NCBI GenBank assembly: GCA_963708425.1
Contig: OY970206.1
Span: 434,001-498,000, forward strand
Direction of reading: 5' to 3'
Source: JACMNW01 sp963708425
GTDB taxonomy: Bacteria; Pseudomonadota; Alphaproteobacteria; Rhodobacterales; Rhodobacteraceae
Length of the DNA stretch: 64,000 nucleotides
In this document: piece after piece, positions 43,791 through 52,974 of the stretch
Layout: each line of letters begins with the position of its first letter
Numbering within the stretch: position 1 is the first letter of the stretch
Position numbers and translations under genes: made by a program
The notes under the pieces: model-generated
What the model saw: only the letters and a program-made list of their open reading frames with translations
Database searches by the model: none
What the model was told of the DNA's origin: nothing

Positions 43791-44939
43791 ATGCTTACCC
43801 GCAGAGCCGCATTGATGGGGGGTGCCATGCTTGCGGCTGCACCCTTGGTGATCAAAACTGCCGACGCGCAAGAGGTTGCCGCTTTGGCCAGTGCCGAGCC
43901 AATTGATCTGTCGGCCCTGCCCCGTGGCAAAGTGAAACTGGTCAAGCCGCCAATGGTGCATGACCATGAGCAAGTGGCCTCTGGCCCGCCGCGCATTGTC
44001 GAGTTCGAGATGAAGATCGTCGAAAAAGAAGTGCAGGTTGACGACGATGTTTACCTGCAGGCGATGACCTTCAACGGGTCTATCCCGGGCCCGATGATGG
44101 TGGTGCATGAGGGCGATTATGTTGAGCTGACTTTGTTCAACCCGCCGGAAAACATCCTGCAGCACAACATTGATTTTCATGCGGCAACCGGCGGCTTGGG
44201 CGGTGGCGCGCTGACGCTGGTGAACCCCGGCGAAAAGACGGTGCTGCGCTTTAAAGCAACGCGTCCGGGGGTGTTTGTCTATCACTGTGCGCCGGGGGGC
44301 CCGATGATCCCGTGGCATGTGGTATCGGGCATGTCGGGTTGCATCATGGTGCTGCCCCGCGATGGCTTGAAAAACCATCTGGGCGAGCCGGTGAAATATG
44401 ACCGGGTGTTCTACATCGGTGAGAACGATTTCTACATTCCCAAAGATGCCGACGGCAACTACATGCGCTTTGCCGATGCGGGCGAAAGCTATGCCGATAC
44501 GTTGGAAGTGATGAACGGGCTGATCCCGTCGCATGTGGTGTTCAATGGCCGGGTGGGGGCGTTGACAGGCGACGATGCTCTGACTGCCAACCAAGGCGAA
44601 ACCGTGCTGATCGTGCACAGCCAAGCCAATCGCGATACCCGCCCGCATCTGATTGGCGGGCATGGCGATCTGGTTTGGGAAATGGGCAAGTTCAACAACC
44701 CGCCTGACCGCGATCTGGAAACCTGGTTCATCCGGGGCGGATCGGCTGGGGCTGCGCTGTACACGTTTTTGCAGCCCGGCGTCTATGCCTACGTCAATCA
44801 CAACCTGATTGAAGCGGTCAACCTTGGGGCCACCGCGCATGTGCTGGTGGAAGGTGATTGGAACAATGACTTGATGGAACAGGTGGCAGCCCCCGTAGCC
44901 TATGATGCGATGGTCGAGGGCCGGTCTGCACTGCCATAA
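43791..44939 (+). CDS. nirK: NirK, copper nitrite reductase
   Basis: This 382-residue periplasmic enzyme reduces nitrite to nitric oxide in denitrification. The N-terminus MLTRRAALMGGAML is a twin-arginine (Tat) signal. Type 1 and type 2 copper ligands are all visible: QHNIDFHAA (two His), FVYHCAPGGPMIPWHVVSGMSG (His, Cys, His, Met), and the late His residues in GGHGD and NHNLIEA. Start and length fit the family. It follows ccoS by 100 bases that carry an FNR/NnrR-type box. nirV follows, and pseudoazurin, its likely electron donor, lies just beyond. Confidence 0.97.
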   Translation: MLTRRAALMGGAMLAAAPLVIKTADAQEVAALASAEPIDLSALPRGKVKLVKPPMVHDHEQVASGPPRIVEFEMKIVEKEVQVDDDVYLQAMTFNGSIPGPMMVVHEGDYVELTLFNPPENILQHNIDFHAATGGLGGGALTLVNPGEKTVLRFKATRPGVFVYHCAPGGPMIPWHVVSGMSGCIMVLPRDGLKNHLGEPVKYDRVFYIGENDFYIPKDADGNYMRFADAGESYADTLEVMNGLIPSHVVFNGRVGALTGDDALTANQGETVLIVHSQANRDTRPHLIGGHGDLVWEMGKFNNPPDRDLETWFIRGGSAGAALYTFLQPGVYAYVNHNLIEAVNLGATAHVLVEGDWNNDLMEQVAAPVAYDAMVEGRSALP

Positions 44940-44957
44940 AGCGCCATCAAGATGGTG

Positions 44958-44982
44958 TGGGCAGCCTGTTGCGGGCTGCCCA
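44958..44982 (+). terminator. Hairpin between nirK and nirV
   Basis: TGGGCAGCC and its complement form a 9-base stem with a 7-base loop, followed by AATTCTATT. It may partly terminate and lower nirV expression relative to nirK. Confidence 0.5.
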
Positions 44983-45004
44983 ATTCTATTGCTTGGATAG
45001 GTAA

Positions 45005-45802
45005 ATGCGGACGCGTCTTGTGATCATTGTTGTGGCAGCCGCTGTTTTGGGCGCTGGTTTCTGGCTGCAAAACCCGCGTGGGATTGAGTTGCCAGAGCGG
45101 GTTCGCTTGCCCGCCGCAAGCTATGCTTATCGCCCTGCCGGGGAGTTTCGCATTGGCACCAGAATTGTTGACGCACCGATGCAGCAGATGCTCGCCCCCC
45201 GCGATCTTGAGATGATGCGGTATCAGGTGACCGAAGCCGATTATGCGCGCTGCGCCGCCGAGGGTGCTTGCCCCAATTTGGGGGGCGGCGCGGCGGACTA
45301 TCCGCAAACCGGCGTCAATTATGCCGACGCTGTTGCCTATGCGCAGTGGTTTTCAAACCAGACCGGCCAACACTGGCGATTGCCGACAGACGCGGAATGG
45401 ATGCGGGCAGCGACGGGGCGGGCGTTCGATGAGGCGCTGCCAACCGAGGCCAACAGCGGCGATCCATCGCGCCGGTGGCTTGCCAGTTATCGGCGAGAGG
45501 CGGCCTTGCGCCGCGCACCCGACCCGGAACGCCACCCGCAAGGCAGCTTTGCCGAAAGCGATTTCGGGGTTGCCGATATGGCGGGCAATGTGTGGGAGTG
45601 GACGGAAACGTGCTTTCAGAACGGGGTGCTTGACCCGGATGGTCTGGCCATTGCCAGCGGTGCCGATTATTGCGGCGTTCGGTCGGTGCAAGGCAAGCAT
45701 CGGGCATTTGTGATCGCGTTTGTGCGCGACGCCCGTTCCGGGGGCTGTGCCACTGGCGTGCCGCCCGACTATCTGGGCTTTCGATTGGTGCATGAAATTT
45801 AG
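45005..45802 (+). CDS. nirV: NirV, formylglycine-generating-enzyme-fold protein
   Basis: This 265-residue protein has an N-terminal membrane anchor (about residues 4-20) and a SUMF1/FGE-sulfatase-type domain. The domain contains NYADAVAYAQWFSNQTGQHWRLPTDAEWMRAA, MAGNVWEWTE and the closing FRLVHEI, all typical. NirV is regularly encoded next to nirK, but its exact function in nitrite reductase maturation is unresolved. It follows nirK by 65 bases with a hairpin between, and converges on the pseudoazurin gene. Confidence 0.9.
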   Translation: MRTRLVIIVVAAAVLGAGFWLQNPRGIELPERVRLPAASYAYRPAGEFRIGTRIVDAPMQQMLAPRDLEMMRYQVTEADYARCAAEGACPNLGGGAADYPQTGVNYADAVAYAQWFSNQTGQHWRLPTDAEWMRAATGRAFDEALPTEANSGDPSRRWLASYRREAALRRAPDPERHPQGSFAESDFGVADMAGNVWEWTETCFQNGVLDPDGLAIASGADYCGVRSVQGKHRAFVIAFVRDARSGGCATGVPPDYLGFRLVHEI

Positions 45803-45825
45803 GCGGCGCTGTTGCCAGCGCCGCC
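45802..45825. terminator. Bidirectional terminator between nirV and pseudoazurin gene
   Basis: GGCGGCGCTG and its exact complement form a 10-base stem with a 4-base loop, followed by TTGTT on the plus strand. It starts at the nirV stop. Confidence 0.7.
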
Positions 45826-45852
45826 TTGTTGATCGGTCGGGTCGGCGGGTGC

Positions 45853-46287
45853 TTATTGCACGACTTGCGCGAAAATCTCTTCAAACCGCTTGGCGGCTTT
45901 GCCCTTTTGCGGCACGGCTTTAACGGCGTCCAGATTGGTTGGTGCGCCAACCTGGATCATGGCGACCATGCCCATGGCGAGATGCGGGGTGCATTTGATG
46001 CCGTACAGCCCTTCGGTGGTGACGGTCAGGGAAAAATCCTTGCTCATTTCACTTTTGAACGGCTCGACGCCTTCGGGCAGCATATCCTTCATGGATTCGA
46101 CATTGTGGCCTTTATCGACCGAGACAAAGTTGATGATATCGCCAGGCTGCGCGGCAACGAAGGCCGGCTCGAACACCATCGCGCCGCTTTCGCCTTTGTT
46201 CAGCATTTTCACCTCGAACTCGGCAGCGGAGGCTTGGCCTGCCGTCAGGGCGAGGGTGGCGATTAAGGCAATAGACTTCATCAGCAT
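45853..46287 (-). CDS. Pseudoazurin (blue copper electron carrier)
   Basis: This 144-residue periplasmic cupredoxin has a Sec signal peptide (MLMKSIALIATLALTAGQASA). Mature residues include the ligand His in DKGHNVES and the C-terminal loop GIKCTPHLAMGMVA, which supplies Cys, His and Met. The MLNKGESGAMVFEPAFV start of the mature protein is a pseudoazurin hallmark. It carries electrons to nitrite reductase, whose gene lies 1 kb away. ATG 46287 has AAAGGAAC upstream; ATG 46281 is possible. A TTGCG-N4-ATCAA box like that of nirK lies upstream. Confidence 0.94.
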   Translation of the reverse strand: MLMKSIALIATLALTAGQASAAEFEVKMLNKGESGAMVFEPAFVAAQPGDIINFVSVDKGHNVESMKDMLPEGVEPFKSEMSKDFSLTVTTEGLYGIKCTPHLAMGMVAMIQVGAPTNLDAVKAVPQKGKAAKRFEEIFAQVVQ

Positions 46288-46360
46288 AGGAAGTTCCTTT
46301 CCCGGCAGTGCCGGAGCGTTATGACTGGCGTGGTTATGCACCAGTCAGCGGCGGGATACC

Positions 46361-46374
46361 TTGCGCTGGATCAA
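46361..46374. promoter_or_regulatory. FNR/NnrR-type box before pseudoazurin gene
   Basis: TTGCG-CTGG-ATCAA, read on the plus strand, is centred 80 bases upstream of the minus-strand pseudoazurin start. Both half-sites are identical to the nirK box, implying co-regulation. Confidence 0.6.
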
Positions 46375-46424
46375 CTTTGGTGGCGATTGGGACATCGCGC
46401 GTCTGCGGTTCCGAGGGGCTGCGC

Positions 46425-47450
46425 CTAAACGCTGGAACGGCGGACCAAGTGCGGCTCCAGCAAGAAGTGCTGCGGGACGGTGCGCCCTGCAATCCGGCTG
46501 AGCAGCGTTTGAGTGGCAAGCGCGCCCAGGCGTTGGCCGCCTTGGTCAATGCTGGACAAATTGATCAGCGGCAGTGCTGCCACGCGCGAATTGTCATAAC
46601 CGATGATGGCAAGATCACCCGGCACGTTGATCCCGGCCATTTTGGCGGCGTTGATCAAAAGGATCGCGTCGAGGTCTGACCAGACGAAGATGGCGCGCGG
46701 ACGGTTCGGCATCGCAAGGATCGCATCAATCGCATCAAGATGCTCCTGAGGGCCGCGCGGCAGATGCAGGATGCGCGCTTGCTGTTCCAGCCCAGCGGCC
46801 CGCATCGCCAGCATGTATCCTACTTCACGCTGATGCACCACATTGGCGGGCGTAGCGTCGGGGTCTTCGTGGCTGATCATGGCGATATCGGTATGGCCAA
46901 GCTGATGCAGCGCCTGAACCGCAATAGCGACGCCGCGATGATCATCGGAATTTACGGTATCGTAGTCGGTGGCTGACGATTCATGATGGCCGATCGCGAC
47001 CATCGGAATTTGCCGGGCAAAGCGAGCCAAGGTTTCACCCGCCATGCGGGGGGCAACAAGGATCAGGCCATCCATCTTGTTGTCGATCATCGATTCGATC
47101 AGCGAGGTTTCAATGGCCATCGCCGAATGACCCATGCCGATCAGCGCCTTATAGTTTGAAGGCTCCAGCACACCGGTGATGCCATCGACAATTTCAGGGA
47201 TGAACGGGTTGGCGATTTCGACCAGCAGAATGCCGATGGTATAGGTTTGCCCGCGCATCCCACGTGCGGCCACGCTGGGGCGGTAGCCGAGGCGATCAAT
47301 CGACACCATCACTTTGGCGCGCAGGGAATCGCTGACACCATACGCGTTGCGCAAAACCTTTGATACCGCCGCCACTGACACGCCAGCATCAGCCGCGACA
47401 GTGCGAATCGTGACGCGTTCGGCGGGAATGGCGGGCTTTATCTGGTTCAT
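46425..47450 (-). CDS. LacI-family transcriptional regulator
   Basis: This 341-residue LacI/GalR-type repressor has an N-terminal helix-turn-helix (TIRTVAADAGVSVAAVSKVLRNAYGVSD, about residues 15-45), hinge LGYRPSVAARGM, and a periplasmic-binding-protein-like effector domain ending in INLSSIDQGGQRLGALATQTLL. It is divergent from the GH78 rhamnosidase and its transporter and is the likely regulator of that operon, with a rhamnose-containing sugar as effector. The effector is inferred from context only. Confidence 0.88.
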   Translation of the reverse strand: MNQIKPAIPAERVTIRTVAADAGVSVAAVSKVLRNAYGVSDSLRAKVMVSIDRLGYRPSVAARGMRGQTYTIGILLVEIANPFIPEIVDGITGVLEPSNYKALIGMGHSAMAIETSLIESMIDNKMDGLILVAPRMAGETLARFARQIPMVAIGHHESSATDYDTVNSDDHRGVAIAVQALHQLGHTDIAMISHEDPDATPANVVHQREVGYMLAMRAAGLEQQARILHLPRGPQEHLDAIDAILAMPNRPRAIFVWSDLDAILLINAAKMAGINVPGDLAIIGYDNSRVAALPLINLSSIDQGGQRLGALATQTLLSRIAGRTVPQHFLLEPHLVRRSSV

Positions 47451-47526
47451 ATCGTTGAAGTCCTGCGCCCGTTTTGGTGCGTGCCGCGCAGGCTACAAAG
47501 AAAATGCTTGCAAGGCAAACCAAAAT

Positions 47527-47548
47527 GTAGAACGTTATCCGTAGAACG
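47527..47548. promoter_or_regulatory. Direct repeat GTAGAACG in the LacI-GH78 divergent region
   Basis: GTAGAACG occurs twice, 14 bases apart, with a central AACGTT in the first copy resembling LacI-family cores. It lies between the divergent regulator and the rhamnosidase gene, so it is a candidate operator or promoter element. Confidence 0.35.
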
Positions 47549-47598
47549 GTACACACGACCGCTAGTGCGGGTGTGTGTACCAAAGGGGGGCGTGCCGA

Positions 47599-49923
47599 AT
47601 GACCAAGCAGGACAACATCCGTAGTACGGCTTCAACGGGGCGTGCCGCTACACAACGCAGCTGGATAGGGCGTATGATCGCGCCACTGGCGGATGCAGGC
47701 CAAGGCACGCAGGCCAGTTTCGTGGCGCGGGATTTCACCCTGCAGGTCGTGGCCAGCACGACTCTGCACATCTCTGCACAGGGTCTTTATCGCTGTTACA
47801 TCAATGGCGCGCGGGTTGGCACCGATCTGCTGACGCCGGGTTGGACCTGCTATGATGACCGGATCGCCTACCAATCCTATGACGTAACCGGGCTGCTAAA
47901 GCAGGGTACCAACCGCATCGAGATTTGGCTGGGCGATGGCTGGTATCGGTCACAGATGATGTGGGCAGCGGCCCCGATCTACAATTGCTGGGGTGATCGG
48001 ATTGCGGCGATTGCCGATCTGGTGGCGGGCAACGATGTGGTGCTGGCCACCGATGCGACATGGGAAAGCGGACTGCTGCCGGTGACCTGTTCGGGCATTT
48101 ACTACGGCGAGGATTATGACGCGCGGATTGTTCCCAAGGCAACGCACGGAGTTGAGCCGTTAAACTTTGACACTGGCCTGCTGGTGCCACATGAAACGGC
48201 CCCGGTGCGGGAATTGCCGCCGTTGGCGGTGGTTGACAGCTGGCAGGATGACGGCGGCACGGTTTACGATTTTGGCCAGAATGCGGGTGGCTATCTGCGC
48301 TTTACCCTTGAGGGTGAAGCTGGGGCGAGCTTGCGGGTGGAGCATTCTGAAGTGCTGGGGCCGAAACGTCATTTTGACAATCGCAACTATCGGTCTGCAC
48401 GCGCCGAAATACATTACACGCTGAAGGGGGGCGTGCCCGAAACCTATGCCCCGCTGTTCACCTTTTTCGGATTTCGGTATGCCCGGCTGACCATTACCGG
48501 CAAGGCGCGCGTCACGGCGATTGAAATGGTGCCTATTTCGTCGGTGCCCGAACAGGCGGGTGGATTTACCTGTGGCGAGGCTGCCGTGAACCGGTTGGTG
48601 ATGAACACCGTCTGGTCGCAACGATCAAACTTCATCGAGGTGCCAACGGATTGCCCGCAGCGCGATGAACGGCTGGGCTGGACCGGCGATGCGCAGGTGT
48701 TTGCGGGCACGGCCTGCTGGTTGGCAGACAGCGAGAGTTTCCTGCGCAAGTTCCTGCGCGATGTGATGCACGATCAACGCGCCGATGGGGCCATTCCGCA
48801 TTTTTCACCCGATCCGACGCGCCTGCACCCAGTGCCGGGGCGCGGTGATTGGGCGGGGTCAACGGGCTGGGGTGACGCCATCGTCATCATCCCATGGCAG
48901 TTGTACTTGCATTATGGGCGCGACGATGTGCTGCGCGAATGTTTTCCGGCGATGCTGAAATGGGTCGATTACCTGTGGTCGCTGGGCCAAGGCCCGATTG
49001 TGCGGACCAATGCGCGCTGGGGCGAAAAGGGCTTTACCTTTGGCGATTGGTTGCAGCCTGTGGGCGATAACCGCAAACCGCGCCCGACGATTGCCGATGA
49101 TTGCGCGGCCACGATCTATCATTTCATTTCAACCTCGCTTGCCGCACGTATCGCGGGGCTTATCGGCGATCCGGCGCAGGCCGATCTGGCGACACGGGCG
49201 GCGGCCATCAAGGCGGCCTTTGCGCATGAATACTTCGCCCCATCCGGGCGGCTGGCGCATAACGACCAGACATCTTATGCCTTGTGTTTCCTTTATGGGC
49301 TGGTTCCCGATCAGTATTTTGATGCCGCGAAGGGATACTTCCGAAAAGAGGTGGAAGATGTCGATTACCTGATCGGCACCGGGTTTATCGGCACCCCTGC
49401 CCTGCTGCCCGCGCTGACGATGCTTGGCATGGATGATCTGGCCGAAAAGGTATTTCTGAACCGCAAGGTTCCGGGTTGGCTGTATCAGGTGGATCAGGGG
49501 GCGACGACAATCTGGGAACGCTGGGATGCGCTGGCACCGGATGGCACGATCTATGACCCCGACATGAACAGCTATAATCACTATGCCTATGGTGCGGTGT
49601 GCCAGTGGCTGTTTGAACAGGTGGCAGGTGTCGCGCCGCAACCGGGGTTTGATGTGGTGACGCTGGCCCCCACCATCCTGCCCGCGCTGTCGCCGGTGGC
49701 CGCGTGGCACGATTGCCGCCATGGCCGGATTGAGGCGGGTTGGGTACTGAGCGGCAACAGCGTGGCCTACACCGTCACTTTGCCGGATGACGCCTCGGGC
49801 CTGCTGCTGCCGAATGCCAACCACCAAAACCACCGCGTGAATGGCCAACTGGTCGCCATTCCTGCCACTGGCCTGCCGATATCCGGCGGGCTGCATGAGA
49901 TTACCTTCGATCTGAAACACTGA
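47599..49923 (+). CDS. GH78 alpha-L-rhamnosidase
   Basis: This 774-residue glycoside hydrolase family 78 protein removes terminal alpha-L-rhamnose from plant or algal glycosides or from rhamnogalacturonan fragments. The N-terminal beta-sandwich region (YRCYINGARVGTDLLTPGWTCYDDRIAYQSYDVT) binds sugar. The (alpha/alpha)6 barrel contains the hallmark acidic motif EVPTDCPQRDERLGWTGDAQVF and later TIWERWDALAPDG. No signal peptide is seen, so it is probably cytoplasmic and acts on oligosaccharides brought in by the ABC importer encoded just downstream. ATG 47599 has GGGGGG upstream. Confidence 0.9.
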   Translation: MTKQDNIRSTASTGRAATQRSWIGRMIAPLADAGQGTQASFVARDFTLQVVASTTLHISAQGLYRCYINGARVGTDLLTPGWTCYDDRIAYQSYDVTGLLKQGTNRIEIWLGDGWYRSQMMWAAAPIYNCWGDRIAAIADLVAGNDVVLATDATWESGLLPVTCSGIYYGEDYDARIVPKATHGVEPLNFDTGLLVPHETAPVRELPPLAVVDSWQDDGGTVYDFGQNAGGYLRFTLEGEAGASLRVEHSEVLGPKRHFDNRNYRSARAEIHYTLKGGVPETYAPLFTFFGFRYARLTITGKARVTAIEMVPISSVPEQAGGFTCGEAAVNRLVMNTVWSQRSNFIEVPTDCPQRDERLGWTGDAQVFAGTACWLADSESFLRKFLRDVMHDQRADGAIPHFSPDPTRLHPVPGRGDWAGSTGWGDAIVIIPWQLYLHYGRDDVLRECFPAMLKWVDYLWSLGQGPIVRTNARWGEKGFTFGDWLQPVGDNRKPRPTIADDCAATIYHFISTSLAARIAGLIGDPAQADLATRAAAIKAAFAHEYFAPSGRLAHNDQTSYALCFLYGLVPDQYFDAAKGYFRKEVEDVDYLIGTGFIGTPALLPALTMLGMDDLAEKVFLNRKVPGWLYQVDQGATTIWERWDALAPDGTIYDPDMNSYNHYAYGAVCQWLFEQVAGVAPQPGFDVVTLAPTILPALSPVAAWHDCRHGRIEAGWVLSGNSVAYTVTLPDDASGLLLPNANHQNHRVNGQLVAIPATGLPISGGLHEITFDLKH

Positions 49924-49943
49924 AAACTCTGGGAGGAGAAACC

Positions 49944-51221
49944 ATGACCAAATTGACCCATAGCTTTGCGCTTGCCACGGCAATCGCCCTTTTGTCCGGG
50001 ATGGCCGATGCCGAAGTTCAACTGTCCATCCTGCTGGACGGCAACGCCGAAACCATCGCCGCAATGGAGGCTTTGACCGCCGCCTACAGCACCGCCAATC
50101 CCGATGTGACCTTCGAGATCGAAAACCGTCCGGGCGGGGCCGAAGGCGACAATCTGGTCAAAACGCGCTTGGCAACTGGTGAGGCAGGCGACATCCTGCA
50201 ATACAACTCCGGTTCGCTGTTTCAGGCCTTGAATCCGGCAGAAACCCTAACCGATCTGACTGCGCTTCCCGGTCAGGCCAATGTGGTCGAAAGCTTCAAA
50301 TCTGTGGTGACGGCGGCAGATGGCACCGTGCGCGGCGTGCCCTTCGGTCCGGCGATGGGCGGCGGCATTTACTACAACAAGAAGGTCTACGCCGAGCTGG
50401 GCCTGTCGGTTCCCAAGACCTGGGACGAGTTCATGGCCAATAATGAGGCGATCAAAGCGGCAGGCAAAGTGGCCGTGGCGCAGACCTACAAGGACACCTG
50501 GACCAGCCAGTTGTTTGTTCTGGGTGATTTCTACAACGTGCAGGCCGCCGAACCGACGTTCGCCGTGGATTACACCGCAAACAAGGCGAAATACGCCACT
50601 TCCACGGCGGCTGCCGCTGGGTTCCAGCATTTGGAAGACGTATTCAAGGCGGGTTATCTGAACGAAGATTTTGGTGCTGCCAAATTTGACGATGGCGTGC
50701 GCATGGTGGCCACCGGAGAGGCCGCGCATTACCCGATGCTGACCTTCGCGCTTGGCAACATCAAGCAGAACTACCCGGAAAACGTGAACGACGTCGGTTT
50801 CTTCGCCCAACCCGGCACCGATGCCGCCAAGAACGGCCTGACGGTCTGGATGCCCGCCGCGTTGTATGTGCCAGCCAGCAGCGAACATCCCGAAGAAGCC
50901 AAGGCTTTCCTTGATTTCGTGGCCTCGGTCGAAGGCTGCAATGTAATGATCGGGGCCAATGGCGCCACTGGACCCTATCTGATCAAGGACTGCGCACTGC
51001 CTGCTGACGTGCCGCCTTCGGTCGCTGACATGATGCCCTACTTCCAGACCGAAGGCCTGACGGCCCCCGCACTGGAATTCCTGTCGCCCATCAAGGGACC
51101 GGCGTTGGAACAGTTCACCGTTGAGGTGGGTTCGGGTATTCGCCCGGCAGCCGAGGCGGCGGCGCTTTATGACCAAGACGTCGAAAAACAAGCCAAGCAA
51201 CTTGGGTTGCCGGACTGGTAA
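49944..51221 (+). CDS. CUT1 ABC importer binding protein (rhamnoside/oligosaccharide)
   Basis: This 425-residue family 1 solute-binding protein has a Sec signal peptide (FALATAIALLSGMADA, cleavage before EVQLSILLDG). The body has the fold of maltose-type binding proteins: YYNKKVYAELGLSVPKTWDEF is a typical segment. It follows the rhamnosidase by 20 bases, with GGGAGGAG before the ATG. The substrate is probably a rhamnose-containing oligosaccharide, inferred from the neighbouring GH78 enzyme. Confidence 0.87.
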   Translation: MTKLTHSFALATAIALLSGMADAEVQLSILLDGNAETIAAMEALTAAYSTANPDVTFEIENRPGGAEGDNLVKTRLATGEAGDILQYNSGSLFQALNPAETLTDLTALPGQANVVESFKSVVTAADGTVRGVPFGPAMGGGIYYNKKVYAELGLSVPKTWDEFMANNEAIKAAGKVAVAQTYKDTWTSQLFVLGDFYNVQAAEPTFAVDYTANKAKYATSTAAAAGFQHLEDVFKAGYLNEDFGAAKFDDGVRMVATGEAAHYPMLTFALGNIKQNYPENVNDVGFFAQPGTDAAKNGLTVWMPAALYVPASSEHPEEAKAFLDFVASVEGCNVMIGANGATGPYLIKDCALPADVPPSVADMMPYFQTEGLTAPALEFLSPIKGPALEQFTVEVGSGIRPAAEAAALYDQDVEKQAKQLGLPDW

Positions 51222-51289
51222 GCTCCCGACTAGTTGGCATGACGCCCCTGTCCGACATTCGGGCGGGGGCAGATATTCCGAGGGCCATC

Positions 51290-52150
51290 ATGCAACGCAA
51301 ATCACCCTATCCCTATTGGTTCGTGGCCCCTGCGGCAGTAATTTACACGGTGTTGTTCCTGATCCCGACGCTGGCCTCGTTCTGGTTTAGCCTGACGCGG
51401 TGGGATCTGTTTTCGGCGACCTACATCGGGCTGGAGAATTTCCGGCAGTTCTTTTCCGAGCCGTTTCTGGTGCAGGGTCTGACGAACACGCTGATCTATG
51501 CGGTTATCACGTCAGGCACCAAAACGGTGCTGGGTTTGTTGCTGGCCGTGCTTTTGACTTCGGGCATCTATGCGCAGGGCTTTTTGCGCACCGTCATCTT
51601 CTTTCCGGTGCTGGTATCCACCATTGGCGTCGGCCTGACCTTTTCAGAACTGATGCACCCCACTAAGGGTGCCATCAACATGGCGCTGGAACTGATCGGC
51701 GTTGATGGCCCCGGTTGGCTGACAAACCCGTCGTTGGCGCTGTTTTCGGTGGCTATGGTGGATGTGTGGAAGGGGGTGGGTCTGGCGACGCTGATCTTTA
51801 TTGCAGGTCTCGCTTCGATCAGCCCCGATTACTACGAAGCCGCGCGGATTGATGGTGCTGCCCGCCGCCAGATGTTCTGGCGTATCACAGTGCCGCTGGT
51901 CCGCCCCGCCACGATCACCGTCATCACCCTGTCACTCATCGGCGGCCTGCGCAGTTTCGATCTGATCTGGGCGATGACGCGCGGCGGCCCGGGGTTTTCG
52001 TCCGATGTCGTCGCATCCGTGATCTACAAGCAGTATCAGGCCGGGTTCTACGGCCTGTCCACCGCTGGCAACGTTATCCTCTTCGGGCTGATCGCTATCG
52101 TAATCCTTCCGTTCCTCGCGTGGTTCAACCGCCGCGAGGTAGATCTATGA
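51290..52150 (+). CDS. CUT1 ABC importer permease 1
   Basis: This 286-residue MalF-type permease has six hydrophobic helices and the EAA loop YEAARIDGAARRQMFWRITVPLVRP. The start is put at ATG 51290 (MQRKSPYPYWFVAPA), which has GAGGG before it; ATG 51239 would add 17 residues without a visible ribosome-binding site. It pairs with the permease encoded next, overlapping it by ATGA. Confidence 0.88.
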   Translation: MQRKSPYPYWFVAPAAVIYTVLFLIPTLASFWFSLTRWDLFSATYIGLENFRQFFSEPFLVQGLTNTLIYAVITSGTKTVLGLLLAVLLTSGIYAQGFLRTVIFFPVLVSTIGVGLTFSELMHPTKGAINMALELIGVDGPGWLTNPSLALFSVAMVDVWKGVGLATLIFIAGLASISPDYYEAARIDGAARRQMFWRITVPLVRPATITVITLSLIGGLRSFDLIWAMTRGGPGFSSDVVASVIYKQYQAGFYGLSTAGNVILFGLIAIVILPFLAWFNRREVDL

Positions 52151-52971
52151 CCCGCCGTCAGCGCAACATCGGCATCGTCAGCCTGTTCGCCACTTTCGTC
52201 GTCTTCGTCATCCCGTTCATTTTTGTCGCCCTCACGGCGGTCAAAACAAAGAAAGAGGCGTCGCGGCTCAGTTTCACTTGGCCAGCCGAGTGGCATTTTC
52301 TGCAAAATCTGCTCGATGTGATCAAGGCGCGCGACTACATGCTGCTGCTCGCCTATTTCAATTCCATCGTGATCACGGTCTGTGCCGTGACCTTGCTTGT
52401 CATCTTTTCTGCCATGGTCGGCTATATCCTGCAGCGCCGCCCATCGCCTTGGAACAAAGTCATTTACGGCCTTGTCCTTGCCGGTCTGATGATCCCACCC
52501 GCCGTGGTGCCCACCATCTGGGTGCTGCAAGGACTGGGCCTGTTCAAGACGATCTGGGGTATGGTTCTCATTCAGGTGGCTTACGGCTTGCCCTTCTCGA
52601 TCCTGCTGTTCCGGTCCTTCATCGGCACTATTCCGCGCGATCTGGACGAAGCCGCGCTGATCGACGGAGCAAAGCCTTGGCAGATATTCTTCAAAGTGAT
52701 CCTGCCGCTTCTCAAACCTGTCACCGTCACCAACATTGTCGTGCAATCCATTGCGATCTTTAACGATTTCACCAATCCGCTGTACTATCTGCCGGGCAAG
52801 AACAACGTCACCGTTCAACTGACGCTGTACAACTTCCAGACCCAGTTCCAGTCGCAGTTCAACCTGTTGTTCATGAACATATTGCTGGTGACCATTCCGC
52901 CGCTGATCGTTTTCATCTTCTTCAACCGCCAGATCGTCGCGGGCATGACCGCTGGCGGTGTGAAAGGATAG
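52147..52971 (+). CDS. CUT1 ABC importer permease 2
   Basis: This 274-residue MalG-type permease begins with a helix after MTRRQRNIGIVS and has the EAA loop DEAALIDGAKPWQIFFKVILPLLKP. It forms the membrane channel with permease 1. It overlaps permease 1 by ATGA and ends 3 bases before the ATPase gene. Confidence 0.9.
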   Translation: MTRRQRNIGIVSLFATFVVFVIPFIFVALTAVKTKKEASRLSFTWPAEWHFLQNLLDVIKARDYMLLLAYFNSIVITVCAVTLLVIFSAMVGYILQRRPSPWNKVIYGLVLAGLMIPPAVVPTIWVLQGLGLFKTIWGMVLIQVAYGLPFSILLFRSFIGTIPRDLDEAALIDGAKPWQIFFKVILPLLKPVTVTNIVVQSIAIFNDFTNPLYYLPGKNNVTVQLTLYNFQTQFQSQFNLLFMNILLVTIPPLIVFIFFNRQIVAGMTAGGVKG

Positions 52972-52974
52972 GCC

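Noticed and set aside
43473..44840. 455-codon minus-strand frame opposite nirK
   Set aside because: It is a shadow of nirK. Composition is His/Arg-rich with no domain, and the copper ligands are on the plus strand.
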